Shown here: positions 47,201 to 60,000 of the stretch, in pieces
Position numbering within the stretch: position 1 is the first letter of the stretch
Layout of the letters: each line of letters begins with the position of its first letter
Notes under the pieces: model-generated
The model's database searches: none
Told to the model about the DNA's origin: nothing
Seen by the model: only the letters and a program-made list of their open reading frames with translations
Position numbers and translations under genes: made by a program
Assembly (NCBI GenBank): GCA_024362935.1
Contig: JANCRA010000017.1
Location: 310,001 to 374,000, forward strand
DNA from: Setophaga petechia
Taxonomy: Eukaryota; Chordata; Aves; Passeriformes; Parulidae
Direction of reading: 5' to 3'
DNA: 64,000 bases

Positions 47201-50200
47201 ACTTACTGCAGTGCACTGACAAGCTAATTGCTACACAACACTGGGATTGTGTGCCAAGCTTGCAAACGGATAGAAAACAGTACCATTCCACTCTCCTGCC
47301 TTTTCTATTCACATTTCTATTTGAATGGAAGGAGTTTTGGACATCTTTCTTTTGCTTCTTGCAAAACACTCCCCACACCAGCGTGCACCCTCCACAACAA
47401 GATGGGAGATGTTTTTTGAACTGGCACAGTTTCTCCTTGCGATACAGTGTAAAAGCTATTGGCTTAGATGTAGGTGACAAGAGGCACTATCTACAGTGGA
47501 CTGCAAAGCTAATCGAAACACAACACTGGGATTGTGTGTCCAGCTTGCAAAGTGATAGAAAACAGTACCTTTCGACTCTCTTGCCTTTTCCATTCACATT
47601 AATAATTGAAAGGAAGGCGTCTTAGACAACTTTCTTTTTCTTGTTGCAAAAAACTCTGCAGCCCTCTGTGCAACCTCCAGAACACGATGGAAGCTGTTTA
47701 GTGAGCAGGAAGGTTTTCTCCTTGCGAGACATAGTGAAAAAGCTATTTGCTTAGATGTAGGTGACAAGAAACACTTACTGCAGTGCACTGAAAAGCTAAT
47801 TGCTACACAGAACTGGGATTGTGTTAGCAGCTTCCAAAGTTATAGAAAACAGTACTTTCCCACTCTCTTGCCTCTTCCTTCACATTAATACTTGAAAGGA
47901 AGGCGTGTTAGACAGCTTTCTCTTTCTTGTTACAGAACACTCTGCAGCCCTCTGTGCAACTTCTAGAACACGATAGGAGACACTTAATGAGCAGGAAGGT
48001 TTTCTCCTTGCGAGACATAGTGAAAAAGCTATTTGCTTAGATGTAGGTGACAAGAAACACTTCCCGCAGTGCACTGAAAAGCTTACTGCCACACAGCACT
48101 GCGATTGGGTTAGGAGCCTGCAAATTGCTAGAAAACAGTACTTTCCCACTCTCTTGCCTTTCCCTTCGCATTAATACTTGAAAGGAAGGCGTGTTAGACA
48201 ACGTTCTTTTACTTTTTGCAAAACACTCTGCAGCCCTCTGTGCAAATTCTACAATACGATGGAAGTTGTTTAGCGAGCCGCAACATTTTCTCCTTGCGAG
48301 ACAAAGTGAAAAAGCTATTTGCTTAGATGTAGGTAACAAGAAACACTTACTGCAGTGCACTGACAAGCTAATTGCTACACATCACTGGGATTGTGTTAGC
48401 AGCTTCCAAAGTGCTAGAGAACAGTACTTTCCCACTCTCTTGCCTTTCCCTTCACATTAATCCTTGAAAGAAAGGCGTCTTAGACAACTTTCTTTTACTT
48501 TTTGCAAAACACACTGCAGCCCTCTGTGCAACTTCTACAACACGATTTAACTTGTTTAGTGAGCAGGAAGGTTTTCTCCTTGCGAGACAAATTGAAAAAG
48601 CTATTTGCTCAGATGTAGGTAACAAGAAACACTTACTGCAGTGCACTGAACAACTAACTGCTACACAGCACTAGGATTGTGTTAGCAGCTTGCAAAGTGC
48701 TAGAAAACAGTACTTTCCCACTCTCTTGCCCCTCCATTCACATTAATACTTGAAAGGAAGGCGTGTTAGACAACTTGCTTTTTTTTGTTGCAGAAAACTC
48801 TGCAGCCCTCTGTGCAACATCTACAACACGATGGAAGTTGTTAAATGAGCAGCAACGTTTTCCCCTTGCGAGACAAAGTGAAAAAGCTATTTGCTCAGAT
48901 GTAGGTAACAAGAAACACTTACTGCCGTGCACTGAAAAGCTAATTGCTACACAGCACTGGGATTGTGTAAGCAGCTTGCAAAGTGCTAGAAAACAGTTCT
49001 TTCCCACTCTCTTGCCTTTCCCTTCACATTAATACTTGAAAGGAAGACGTCTTAGACAACTTTCTTTTTCTTGTTGCAAAACACACTGCAGCCCTCTGTG
49101 CAACTTCTAGAACACGATGGGAGATGTTTCGTGAGCAGAAACGTTTTCTATTTGCGAGACATAGTGAAAAAGGTATTTGCTTAGATGTAGGTGACCACAG
49201 GGACCTACTGCAGTGCCCTGGAAAGCTAATCGTAGCACAACACTGGGATTGTGTGTCCAGCTTGCAAAGTGATAGAAACACTACCTTTCCACTGTCCTGC
49301 ATTTTCCCTTTCGAGGAACATTCGAATGGAAGGCGTTTTGGACAAGTTTCTTTTTCTTCTTGCAGAACACTCTGCAGACCTGCGTGCAACCTCTAGAACA
49401 CGATGGGAGATGTTTCCTGAACAGGCACACAGTTTCTCCCTGCGTGATATACTGAAAAGGCTATTTGCTTCGAGGTTGGAAAGAAGAGGCACTTACTCCA
49501 GTGCACTGCAAAGGTAATCGCTGTAGAACACTGGCATTTTGTAAGCAGATTGCAAACTCAGAGAAAACAGTACCTTTCCACTCTCCTGCCTTTTCCATTG
49601 CCAATAACATTTAAAAGGAAGTCGTTTTGGACAACTTTCTCTTTCTTGTTGCAGAACACTCCACTGACACGTGTGCAAACTCTAGTCGGAATAGGAGATG
49701 TTCTCTGAGCAGGCACAGTTTCTCCTTGCGAGACATAGTGAAAAAGCTATTTGCTTAGATGTAGGTGACAAGAGGCACTATCTACAGTGCACTGCGAAGC
49801 TAATTGAAGCACAACACTGGGATTGTGTAAGCAGCTTGCAAAGTGATAGAAAACAGTACTTTCCCACTCTCTTGCCTTTCCATCCACATTAATACTTGAA
49901 AGGAAGGCGTCTTAGACAACTTTCTTTTTCTTGTTGCAAAACACTCTGCAGCCCTCTGTGCAACCCCTAGAACACGATAGGAGATGTTTCTTAGCAGAAA
50001 CCTTTTCTCCTTGCGAGACATAGTGAAAAAGCTATTTGCTTAGATGTAGGTGACAAGAGGCACTATCTACAGTGCACTGCGAAGCTAATTGAAGCACAGC
50101 ACTGGGATTGTGTAAGCAGCTTGCAAAGTGATAGAAAACAGTACTTTCCCACTCTCTTGCCTTTCCATCCACATTAATACTTGAAAGGAAGGCGTCTTAG

Positions 50201-51026
50201 ACAACTTTCTTTTTCTTGTTGCAAAACACTCTGCAGCCCTCTGTGCAACCCCTAGAACACGATAGGAGATGTTTCTTAGCAGAAACCTTTTCTCCTTGCG
50301 AGACATAGTGAAAAAGCTATTTGCTTAGATGTAGGTGACAAGAGGCACTATCTACAGTGCACTGCGAAGCTAATTGAAGCACAACACTGGGATTGTGTAA
50401 GCAGCTTGCAAAGTGATAGAAAACAGTACTTTCCCACACTCTTGCCTTTCCATCCACATTAATACTTGAAAGGAAGGCGTCTTAGACAACTTTCTTTTTC
50501 TTGTTGCAAAAAACTCTGCAGCCCTCTGTGCAACCTCCACAAAGCGATGGAAGTTGTTTACTGAGCAGGAAGGTTTTCTCCTTGCGAGACATAGTGAAAA
50601 AGCTATTTGCTTAGATGTAGGTAACAAGAAACACTTACTGCAGTGCACTGACAGGGCAATTGCTACACAGCACTGGGATTGTGTAAGCAGCTTGCCAAGT
50701 GATAGAAAACAGTACCTTTCCACTGTCTTGCCTTTTCCATTCACATTAATACTTGAAAGAATGGCGTCTTAGACAACTTTTTTTTTCTTGTTGCGAAACA
50801 CTCTGCAGCCCTCTGTGCAACTTCTAGAACACGATGGTAGATGTTTCGTGAGCAGAAAAGTTTTCTCCTTGCGAGACATAGTGAAAAAGCTATTTGCTTA
50901 GATGTAGGTAACAAGAAACACTTACTGCAGTGAAGTGAGAAATTAATTGTTACACAGCACTGGGATTGTGTAAGCAGCTTGCAAAGTGATAGAAAACAGT
51001 ACCTTTCCACTCTCTTGCCTTTCCAT
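35274..51026. repeat. Super-repeat copy 2 (15,753 bp), containing a tandem 5729-bp duplication
   Basis: This copy is longer than its neighbours and contains two adjacent copies of a 20-monomer block (about 38.4-44.1 and 44.1-49.9 kb). Landmarks in its first 11 kb recur exactly 15,753 bp downstream in copy 3 (36,361 to 52,114; 37,669 to 53,422; 43,522 to 59,275; 46,262 to 62,015). Confidence 0.8.
38400..49920. repeat. Tandem pair of 20-monomer blocks, 5729 bp each
   Basis: Landmarks at 38,526, 39,099, 39,386, 39,800, 41,393, 42,151 and 43,522 recur at 44,255, 44,828, 45,115, 45,529, 47,122, 47,880 and 49,251, a constant 5729 bp. Differences between the two are rare. The block appears again from about 54.15 kb, followed by a partial copy from about 59.9 kb. 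Confidence 0.88.
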
Positions 51027-54000
51027 TCACATTAATACTTTAAAGGAAGGCGTCTCAGACAACTTTCTTTTTCTTGCTGCAAAACACTCTGCAGACCTCT
51101 GTGCAACTTCTAGAACAGGATAGGAGATGTTTAGTGAGCAGGAAGGTTTTCTCCTTGGGAGACATAGTGAAAAAGCTATTTGCTTAGATGTAGGTGTCAA
51201 GAAACACTTACTGCAGTGCACTGACAGGGCAATTGCTACACAGCACTGAGATTGTGTAAGCAGCTTGTCAAGTGATAGAAAACAGTACTTTCCCACTCTC
51301 TTGCCTTTTCCATTCACATTAATACTTGAAAGAAAGGCGTCTTAGACAACTTTTTTTTTCTTGTTGCGAAACATTCTGCAGCCCTCTGTGCAACTTCTAG
51401 AACACGATAGGAGATGTTTCGTGAGCAGAAACGTTTTCTCCTTGCGAGACATAGTGAAAAAGCTATTTACTTAGATGTAGGTGTCAAGAAACGCTTACTG
51501 CAGTGCACTGAAAAGCAAATTGCTACAGAGCACTGGGATTGTGTAAGCAGCTTGCAAAGTGATAGAAAACAGTACCTTTCCCACTCTCTTGCCTTTCCAT
51601 TCACATTAATACTTGAAAGGAAGGCGTCTTAGACAAATTTTTTATCTTGTTGCAAAACACTCTGCAGCCCTCTGTGCAACCTCAAGAACACGATAGGAGA
51701 TGTTTAGTGAGCAGGAAGGTTTTCTCCTTGCGAGACATAGTGAAAAAGCTATTTGCTTAGATGTAGGTGACAAGAAACACTTCCTGCAGTGCACTGAAAA
51801 GCTAAGTGCTACACAACACTGGGATTGTGTAAGCAGCTTGCAAAAGGATAGAAAACAGTACCTTTCCACTCTCCTGCCTTTTCCATTTGCATTGCTTTTC
51901 GAATGGAACGAGATTTGGAGAACTTGGTTTGGCTTCTTGCAAAAAACTCCGCACACCTCCGCGCAACTTCTAGAACATGATAGGAGATGGTTACAGAGCA
52001 GGCACATTTTCTCTGAGCGAGACATAGTGAAAAAGCTTTTTGCTTAGATTTAGGTGACCACAGGCACTTACTGCAGTGCCCTGGAAAGCTAATCGTAGCA
52101 CAACACTGGGATTGTGTGTCCAGCTTGCAAAGTGATAGAAACACTACCTTTCCACTGTCCTGCATTTTCCCTTTCGAGGAACATTCGAATGGAAGGCGTT
52201 TTGGACAAGTTTCTTTTTCTTCTTGCAGAACACTCTGCAGACCTGCGTGCAACCTCTGGAACACGATGGGAGATGTTTCCTGAACAGGCACACAGTTTCT
52301 CCCTGCGTGATATACTGAAAAGGCTATTTGCTTCGAGGTTGGAAAGAAGAGGCACTTACTCCAGTGCACTGCAAAGGTAATCGCTGTAGAACACTGGCAT
52401 TTTGTAAGCAGATTGCAAACTCAGAGAAAACAGTACCTTTCCACTCTCCTGCCTTTTCCATTGCCAATAACATTTAAAAGGAAGTCGTTTTGGACAACTT
52501 TCTCTTTCTTGTTGCAGAACACTCCACTGAAACGTGTGCAAACTCTAGTCGGAATAGGAGATGTTTTCTGAGCAGGCACAGTTTCTCCTTGCGAGACATA
52601 GTGAAAAAGCTATTTGCTTAGATGTAGGTGACAAGAGGCACTATCTACAGTGCACTGCAAAGCTAATTGAAGCACAACACTGGGATTGTGTAAGCAGCTT
52701 GCAAAGTGATAGAAAAGAGTACCTTTCCCACTCTCTTGCCTTTCCATTCACATTAATACTTGAAAGGAAGGCGTCTTAGACAACTTTCTTTTTCTTGTTG
52801 CAAAACACTCTGCAGCCCTCTGTGCAACCCCTAGAACACGATAGGAGATGTTTGTGAGCAGAAACGTTTTCTCCTTGCGAGACATAGTGAAAAAGCTATT
52901 TGCTTAGATGTAGGTGTCAAGAAACGCTTACTGCAGTGCACTGAAAAGCAAATTGCTACAGAGCACTGCGATTGTGTAAGCTGCTTAGAAACAGATAGAA
53001 AACAGTACCTTTCCACTCTCTTGCCTTTTCCATTCATATTAACACTTGAAAGGAAGGCGTCTTAGACAACTTTCTTTTTCTTGTTGCAAAGCACTCTGCA
53101 GACCTGTGTGCAACCTCTAGAACACGATGGGAAATGTTTCCTGAACAGGCACACAGTTTCTCCCTGCGCGATATACTGAAAAGGCTATTTGCTTCGAGGT
53201 TGGAAACAAGAGGCACATACTCCAATGCACTGCAAAGGTAATCTCTGTAGAACACTGGCATTTTGTAAGCAGATTGCAAACTCAGAGAAAACAGTACCTT
53301 TCCACTCTCCTGCCTTTTCCATTGCCAATAACATTCAAAAGGAAGTCGTTTTGGACAACTTTCTCTTTCTTGTTGCAGAACACTCCACTGACAGGTGTGC
53401 AAACTCTAGTCGGGATAGGAGATGTTTTCTGAGCAGGCACAGTTTCTCCTTGCGAGAAACTGCGAAGAAGCTATTTGCTTAGATGTAGGTGAGAAGACGC
53501 ACTTACTGCAGTGCACTGACAAGCTAATTGCTACACAACACTGGGATTGTGTGCCCAGCTTGCAAACGGATAGAAAACAGTACCATTCCACTCTCCTGCC
53601 TTTTCTATTCACATTTCTATTTGAATGGAAGGAGTTTTGGACATCTTTCTTTTGCTTCTTGCAAAACACTCCCCACACCAGCGTGCACCCTCCACAACAA
53701 GATGGGAGATGTTTTTTGAACTGGCACAGTTTCTCCTTGCGATACAGTGTAAAAGCTATTGGCTTAGATGTAGGTGACAAGAGGCACTATCTACAGTGGA
53801 CTGCAAAGCTAATCGAAACACAACACTGGGATAGTGTGCCCAGCATGCAAAGTGATAGAAAACAGTACCTTTCGACTCTCTTGCCTTTTCCTTCACATTA
53901 ATCCTTGAAAGGAAGGCGTCTTAGACAACTTTCTTTTTCTTGTTGCAAAACACTCTGCAGCCCTCTGTGCAACCTCCAGAACACGATGGAAGCTGTTTAG

Positions 54001-57000
54001 TGAGCAGGAACGTTTTCTATTTGCGAGACATATTGATAAAGCTTTTTCCTTAAAAGAAGGTAACAAGAAACACTTACTGCAGACAAGTGACAAGTTAATT
54101 GTTACACAGCACTGGGATTGTGTAAGCAGCTTGCAAAGTGATAGAAAACAGTACTTTCCCACTCTCTTGCCTTTCCATCCACATTAATACTTGAAAGGAA
54201 GGCGTCTTAGACAACTTTCTTTTTCTTGTTGCAAAAAACTCTGCAGCCCTCTGTGCAACCTCCACAAAACGATGGAATTTGTTTAGTGAGCAGGAAGGTT
54301 TTCTCCTTGCGAGACATAGTGAAAAAGCTATTTGCTTAGATGTAGGTGACAAGAAACACTTACGGCAGTGCACTGATAAGCTAATTGCTACACAGCACTG
54401 GGATTGTGTAAGCAGCTTGCAAAGTGATAGAAAACAGTACTTTCTCACTCTCTTGCCTTTCAATTCACATTAATACTTGAAAGGAAGGCGTCTTAGACAA
54501 CTTTCTTTTTCTTGCTGCAAAACACTCTGCAGCCCTCTGTGCAACTCCTAGAACAGGATAGGAGATGTTTAGTGAGCAGGAAGGTTTTCTCCTTGCGAGA
54601 CATAGTGAAAAAGCTATTTGCTTAGATGTAGGTGTCAAGAAACACTTACTGCAGTGCACTGACAGGTCAATTGCTACACAGCACTGAGAATGTGTAAGCA
54701 GCTTGTCAAGTGATAGAAAACAGTACCTTTCCACTGTCTTGCCTTTTCCATTCACATTAACACTTGAAAGAAAGGCGTCTTAGACAACTTTTTTTTTCTT
54801 GTTGCGAAACACTCTGCAGCCCTCTGTGCAACTTCTAGAACACGATAGGAGATGTTTCGTGAGCAGAAAAATTTTCTCCTTGCTAGACATAGTGAAAAAG
54901 GTATTTACTTAGATGTAGATGTCAAGAAACGCTTACTGCAGTGCACTAAAAAGCAAATTGCTACAGTGCACTGGGATTGTGTAAGCAGCTGTCAAAGTGA
55001 TAGAAAACAGTACCTTTCCCACTCTCTTGCCTTTCCATTCACATTAATACTTGAAAGGAAGGCGTCTTAGGCAACTTTCTTTATCTTGTTGCAAAACACT
55101 CTGCAGCCCTCTCTGCAACCTCTAGAACACGATAGGAGATGTTTAGTGAGCAGGAAGCTTTTCTCCTTGCGAGACATAGTGAAAAAGCTATTTGCTTAGA
55201 TGTAGGTGACAAGAAACACTTCCTGCAGTGCACTGAAAAGCTAATTGCAACACAACACTGGGATTGTGTAAGCAGCTTGCAAAAGGATAGAAAACAGTAC
55301 CTTTCCACTCTCCTGTCTTTTCCATTTGCATTGCTTTTCGAATGGAACGAGATTTGGAGAACTTGGTTTGGCTTCTTGCAAAAAACTCCGCACACCTCCG
55401 CGCAACTTCTAGAACATGATAGGAGATGGTTACAGAGCAGGCACATTTTCTCTGAGCGAGACATAGTGAAAAAGCTTTTTGCTTAGATGTAGGTGACCAC
55501 AGGCACTTACTGCAGTACCCTGGAAAGCTAATCGTAGCACAACACTGGGATTGTGTGTCCAGCTTGCAAAGTGATAGAAACACTACCTTTCCACTGTCCT
55601 GCATTTTCCCTTTCGAGGAACATTCGAATGGAAGGCGTTTTGGACAAGTTTCTTTTTCTTCTTGCAGAACACTCTGCAGACCTGCGTGCAACCTCTAGAA
55701 CACGATGGGAGATGTTTCCTGAACAGGCACACAGTTTCTCCCTGCGCGATATACTGAAAAGGCTATTTGCTTCGAGGTTGGAAACAAGAGGCACTTACTC
55801 CAGTGCACTGCAAAGGTAATCGCTGTAGAACACTGGCATTTTGTAAGCAGATTGCAAACTCAAAGAAACCAGTACCTTTCCAGTCTCCTGCCTTTTCCAT
55901 TGCCCATAACATTTAAAAGGAAATCGTTTTGGAGAACTTTCTCTTTCTTGTTGCAGAACACTCCACTGAAACGTGTGCAAACTCTAGTCGGAATAGGAGA
56001 TGTTTTCTGAGCAGGCACAGTTTCTCCTTGCGAGACATAGTGAAAAAGCTATTTGCTTAGATGTAGGTGACAAGAGACACTATCTACAGTGCACTGCAAA
56101 GCTAATCGAAGCACAACACTGGGATTGTGTAAGCAGCTTGCAAAGTGATAGAAAACAGTACCTTTCCACTCTCTTGCCTTTCCATTTACATTAATACTTG
56201 AAAGGAAGGCGTCTCAGACAACTTTCTTTTTCTTGTTGCAAAACACTCTGCAGCCCTCTGTGCAACCCCTAGAACACGATAGGAGATGTTTCGTGAGCAG
56301 AAACGTTTTCTCCTTGCGAGACATAGTGAAAAAGCTATTTACTTAGATGTAGGTGTCAAGAAACGCTTACTGCAGTGCACTGAAAAGCAAATTGCTACAG
56401 AGCACTGGGATTGTGTAAGCAGCTTGCAAAGTGATAGAAAACAGTACCTTTCCCACTCTCTTGCCTTTCCGTTCACATTAATACTTGAAAGGAAGGCGTC
56501 TTAGACAACTTTCTTTTTCTTGTTGCAAAACACTCTGCAGCCCTCTGTGCAACCCCTAGAACACGATAGGAGATGTTTGTGAGCAGAAACGTTTTCTCCT
56601 TCCGAGACATAGTGAAAAAGCTATTTGCTTAGATGTAGGTGACAAGAGGCACTATCTACAGTGCACTGACAGGCTAATTGCTACACAGCACTGCGATTGT
56701 GTAAGCTGCTTAGAAACAGATAGAAAACAGTACCTTTCCACTCTCTTGCCTTTTCCATTCATATTAACACTTGAAAGGAAGGCGTCTTAGACAACTTTCT
56801 TTTTCTTGTTCCAAAACACTCTGCAGTCCTGCGTGCAACCTCTAGAACACGATGGGAAATGTTTCCTGAACAGGCACACAGTTTCTCCCTGCGCGATATA
56901 CTGAAAAGGCTATTTGCTTCGAGGTTGGAAACAAGAGGCACATACTCCAATGCACTGCAAAGGTAATCTCTGTAGAACACTGGCATTTTGTAAGCAGATT

Positions 57001-60000
57001 GCAACTCAAAGAAAACAGTACCTTTCCACTCTCCTGCCTTTTCCATTGCCAATAACATTCAAAAGGAAGTCGTTTTGGACAACTTTCTCTTTCTTGTTGC
57101 AGAACACTCCACTGACAGGTGTGCAAACTCTAGTCGGGATAGGAGATGTTTTCTGAGCAGGCACAGTTTCTCCTTGCGAGAAACTGCCAAGAAGCTATTT
57201 GCTTAGATGTAGGTGAGAAGACGCACTTACTGCAGTGCACTGACAAGCTAATTGCTACACAACACTGGGATTGTGTGCCAAGCTTGCAAACGGATAGAAA
57301 ACAGTACCATTCCACTCTCCTGCCTTTTCTATTCACATTTCTATTTGAATGGAAGGAGTTTTGGACATCTTTCTTTTGCTTCTTGCAAAACACTCCCCAC
57401 ACCAGCGTGCACCCTCCACAACAAGATGGGAGATGTTTTTTGAACTGGCACAGTTTCTCCTTGCGATACAGTGTAAAAGCTATTGGCTTAGATGTAGGTG
57501 ACAAGAGGCACTATCTACAGTGGACTGCAAAGCTAATCGAAACACAACACTAGGATTGTGTGTCCAGCTTGCAAAGTGATAGAAAACAGTACCTTTCGAC
57601 TCTCTTGCCTTTTCCATTCACATTAATAATTGAAAGGAAGGCGTCTTAGACAACTTTCTTTTTCTTGTTGCAAAAAACTCTGCAGCCCTCTGTGCAACCT
57701 CCAGAACACGATGGAAGCTGTTTAGTGAGCAGGAAGGTTTTCTCCTTGCGAGACATAGTGAAAAAGCTATTTGCTTAGATGTAGGTGACAAGAAACACTT
57801 ACTGCAGTGCACTGAAAAGCTAATTGCTACACAGAACTGGGATTGTGTTAGCAGCTTCCAAAGTTATAGAAAACAGTACTTTCCCACTCTCTTGCCTCTT
57901 CCTTCACATTAATACTTGAAAGGAAGGCGTGTTAGACAGCTTTCTCTTTCTTGTTACAGAACACTCTGCAGCCCTCTGTGCAACTTCTAGAACACGATAG
58001 GAGACACTTAATGAGCAGGAAGGTTTTCTCCTTGCGAGACATAGTGAAAAAGCTATTTGCTTAGATGTAGGTGACAAGAAACACTTCCCGCAGTGCACTG
58101 AAAAGCTTACTGCCACACAGCACTGCGATTGGGTTAGGAGCCTGCAAATTGCTAGAAAACAGTACTTTCCCACTCTCTTGCCTTTCCCTTCGCATTAATA
58201 CTTGAAAGGAAGGCGTGTTAGACAACGTTCTTTTACTTTTTGCAAAACACTCTGCAGCCCTCTGTGCAAATTCTACAATACGATGGAAGTTGTTTAGCGA
58301 GCCGCAACATTTTCTCCTTGCGAGACAAAGTGAAAAAGCTATTTGCTTAGATGTAGGTAACAAGAAACACTTACTGCAGTGCACTGACAAGCTAATTGCT
58401 ACACATCACTGGGATTGTGTTAGCAGCTTCCAAAGTGCTAGAGAACAGTACTTTCCCACTCTCTTGCCTTTCCCTTCACATTAATCCTTGAAAGAAAGGC
58501 GTCTTAGACAACTTTCTTTTACTTTTTGCAAAACACACTGCAGCCCTCTGTGCAACTTCTACAACACGATTTAACTTGTTTAGTGAGCAGGAAGGTTTTC
58601 TCCTTGCGAGACAAATTGAAAAAGCTATTTGCTCAGATGTAGGTAACAAGAAACACTTACTGCAGTGCACTGAACAACTAACTGCTACACAGCACTAGGA
58701 TTGTGTTAGCAGCTTGCAAAGTGCTAGAAAACAGTACTTTCCCACTCTCTTGCCCCTCCATTCACATTAATACTTGAAAGGAAGGCGTGTTAGACAACTT
58801 GCTTTTTTTTGTTGCAGAAAACTCTGCAGCCCTCTGTGCAACATCTACAACACGATGGAAGTTGTTAAATGAGCAGCAACGTTTTCCCCTTGCGAGACAA
58901 AGTGAAAAAGCTATTTGCTCAGATGTAGGTAACAAGAAACACTTACTGCCGTGCACTGAAAAGCTAATTGCTACACAGCACTGGGATTGTGTAAGCAGCT
59001 TGCAAAGTGCTAGAAAACAGTTCTTTCCCACTCTCTTGCCTTTCCCTTCACATTAATACTTGAAAGGAAGACGTCTTAGACAACTTTCTTTTTCTTGTTG
59101 CAAAACACACTGCAGCCCTCTGTGCAACTTCTAGAACACGATGGGAGATGTTTCGTGAGCAGAAACGTTTTCTATTTGCGAGACATAGTGAAAAAGGTAT
59201 TTGCTTAGATGTAGGTGACCACAGGGACCTACTGCAGTGCCCTGGAAAGCTAATCGTAGCACAACACTGGGATTGTGTGTCCAGCTTGCAAAGTGATAGA
59301 AACACTACCTTTCCACTGTCCTGCATTTTCCCTTTCGAGGAACATTCGAATGGAAGGCGTTTTGGACAAGTTTCTTTTTCTTCTTGCAGAACACTCTGCA
59401 GACCTGCGTGCAACCTCTAGAACACGATGGGAGATGTTTCCTGAACAGGCACACAGTTTCTCCCTGCGTGATATACTGAAAAGGCTATTTGCTTCGAGGT
59501 TGGAAAGAAGAGGCACTTACTCCAGTGCACTGCAAAGGTAATCGCTGTAGAACACTGGCATTTTGTAAGCAGATTGCAAACTCAGAGAAAACAGTACCTT
59601 TCCACTCTCCTGCCTTTTCCATTGCCAATAACATTTAAAAGGAAGTCGTTTTGGACAACTTTCTCTTTCTTGTTGCAGAACACTCCACTGACACGTGTGC
59701 AAACTCTAGTCGGAATAGGAGATGTTTTCTGAGCAGGCACAGTTTCTCCTTGCGAGACATAGTGAAAAAGCTATTTGCTTAGATGTAGGTGACAAGAGGC
59801 ACTATCTACAGTGCACTGCGAAGCTAATTGAAGCACAACACTGGGATTGTGTAAGCAGCTTGCAAAGTGATAGAAAACAGTACTTTCCCACTCTCTTGCC
59901 TTTCCATCCACATTAATACTTGAAAGGAAGGCGTCTTAGACAACTTTCTTTTTCTTGTTGCAAAAAACTCTGCAGCCCTCTGTGCAACCTCCACAAAACG

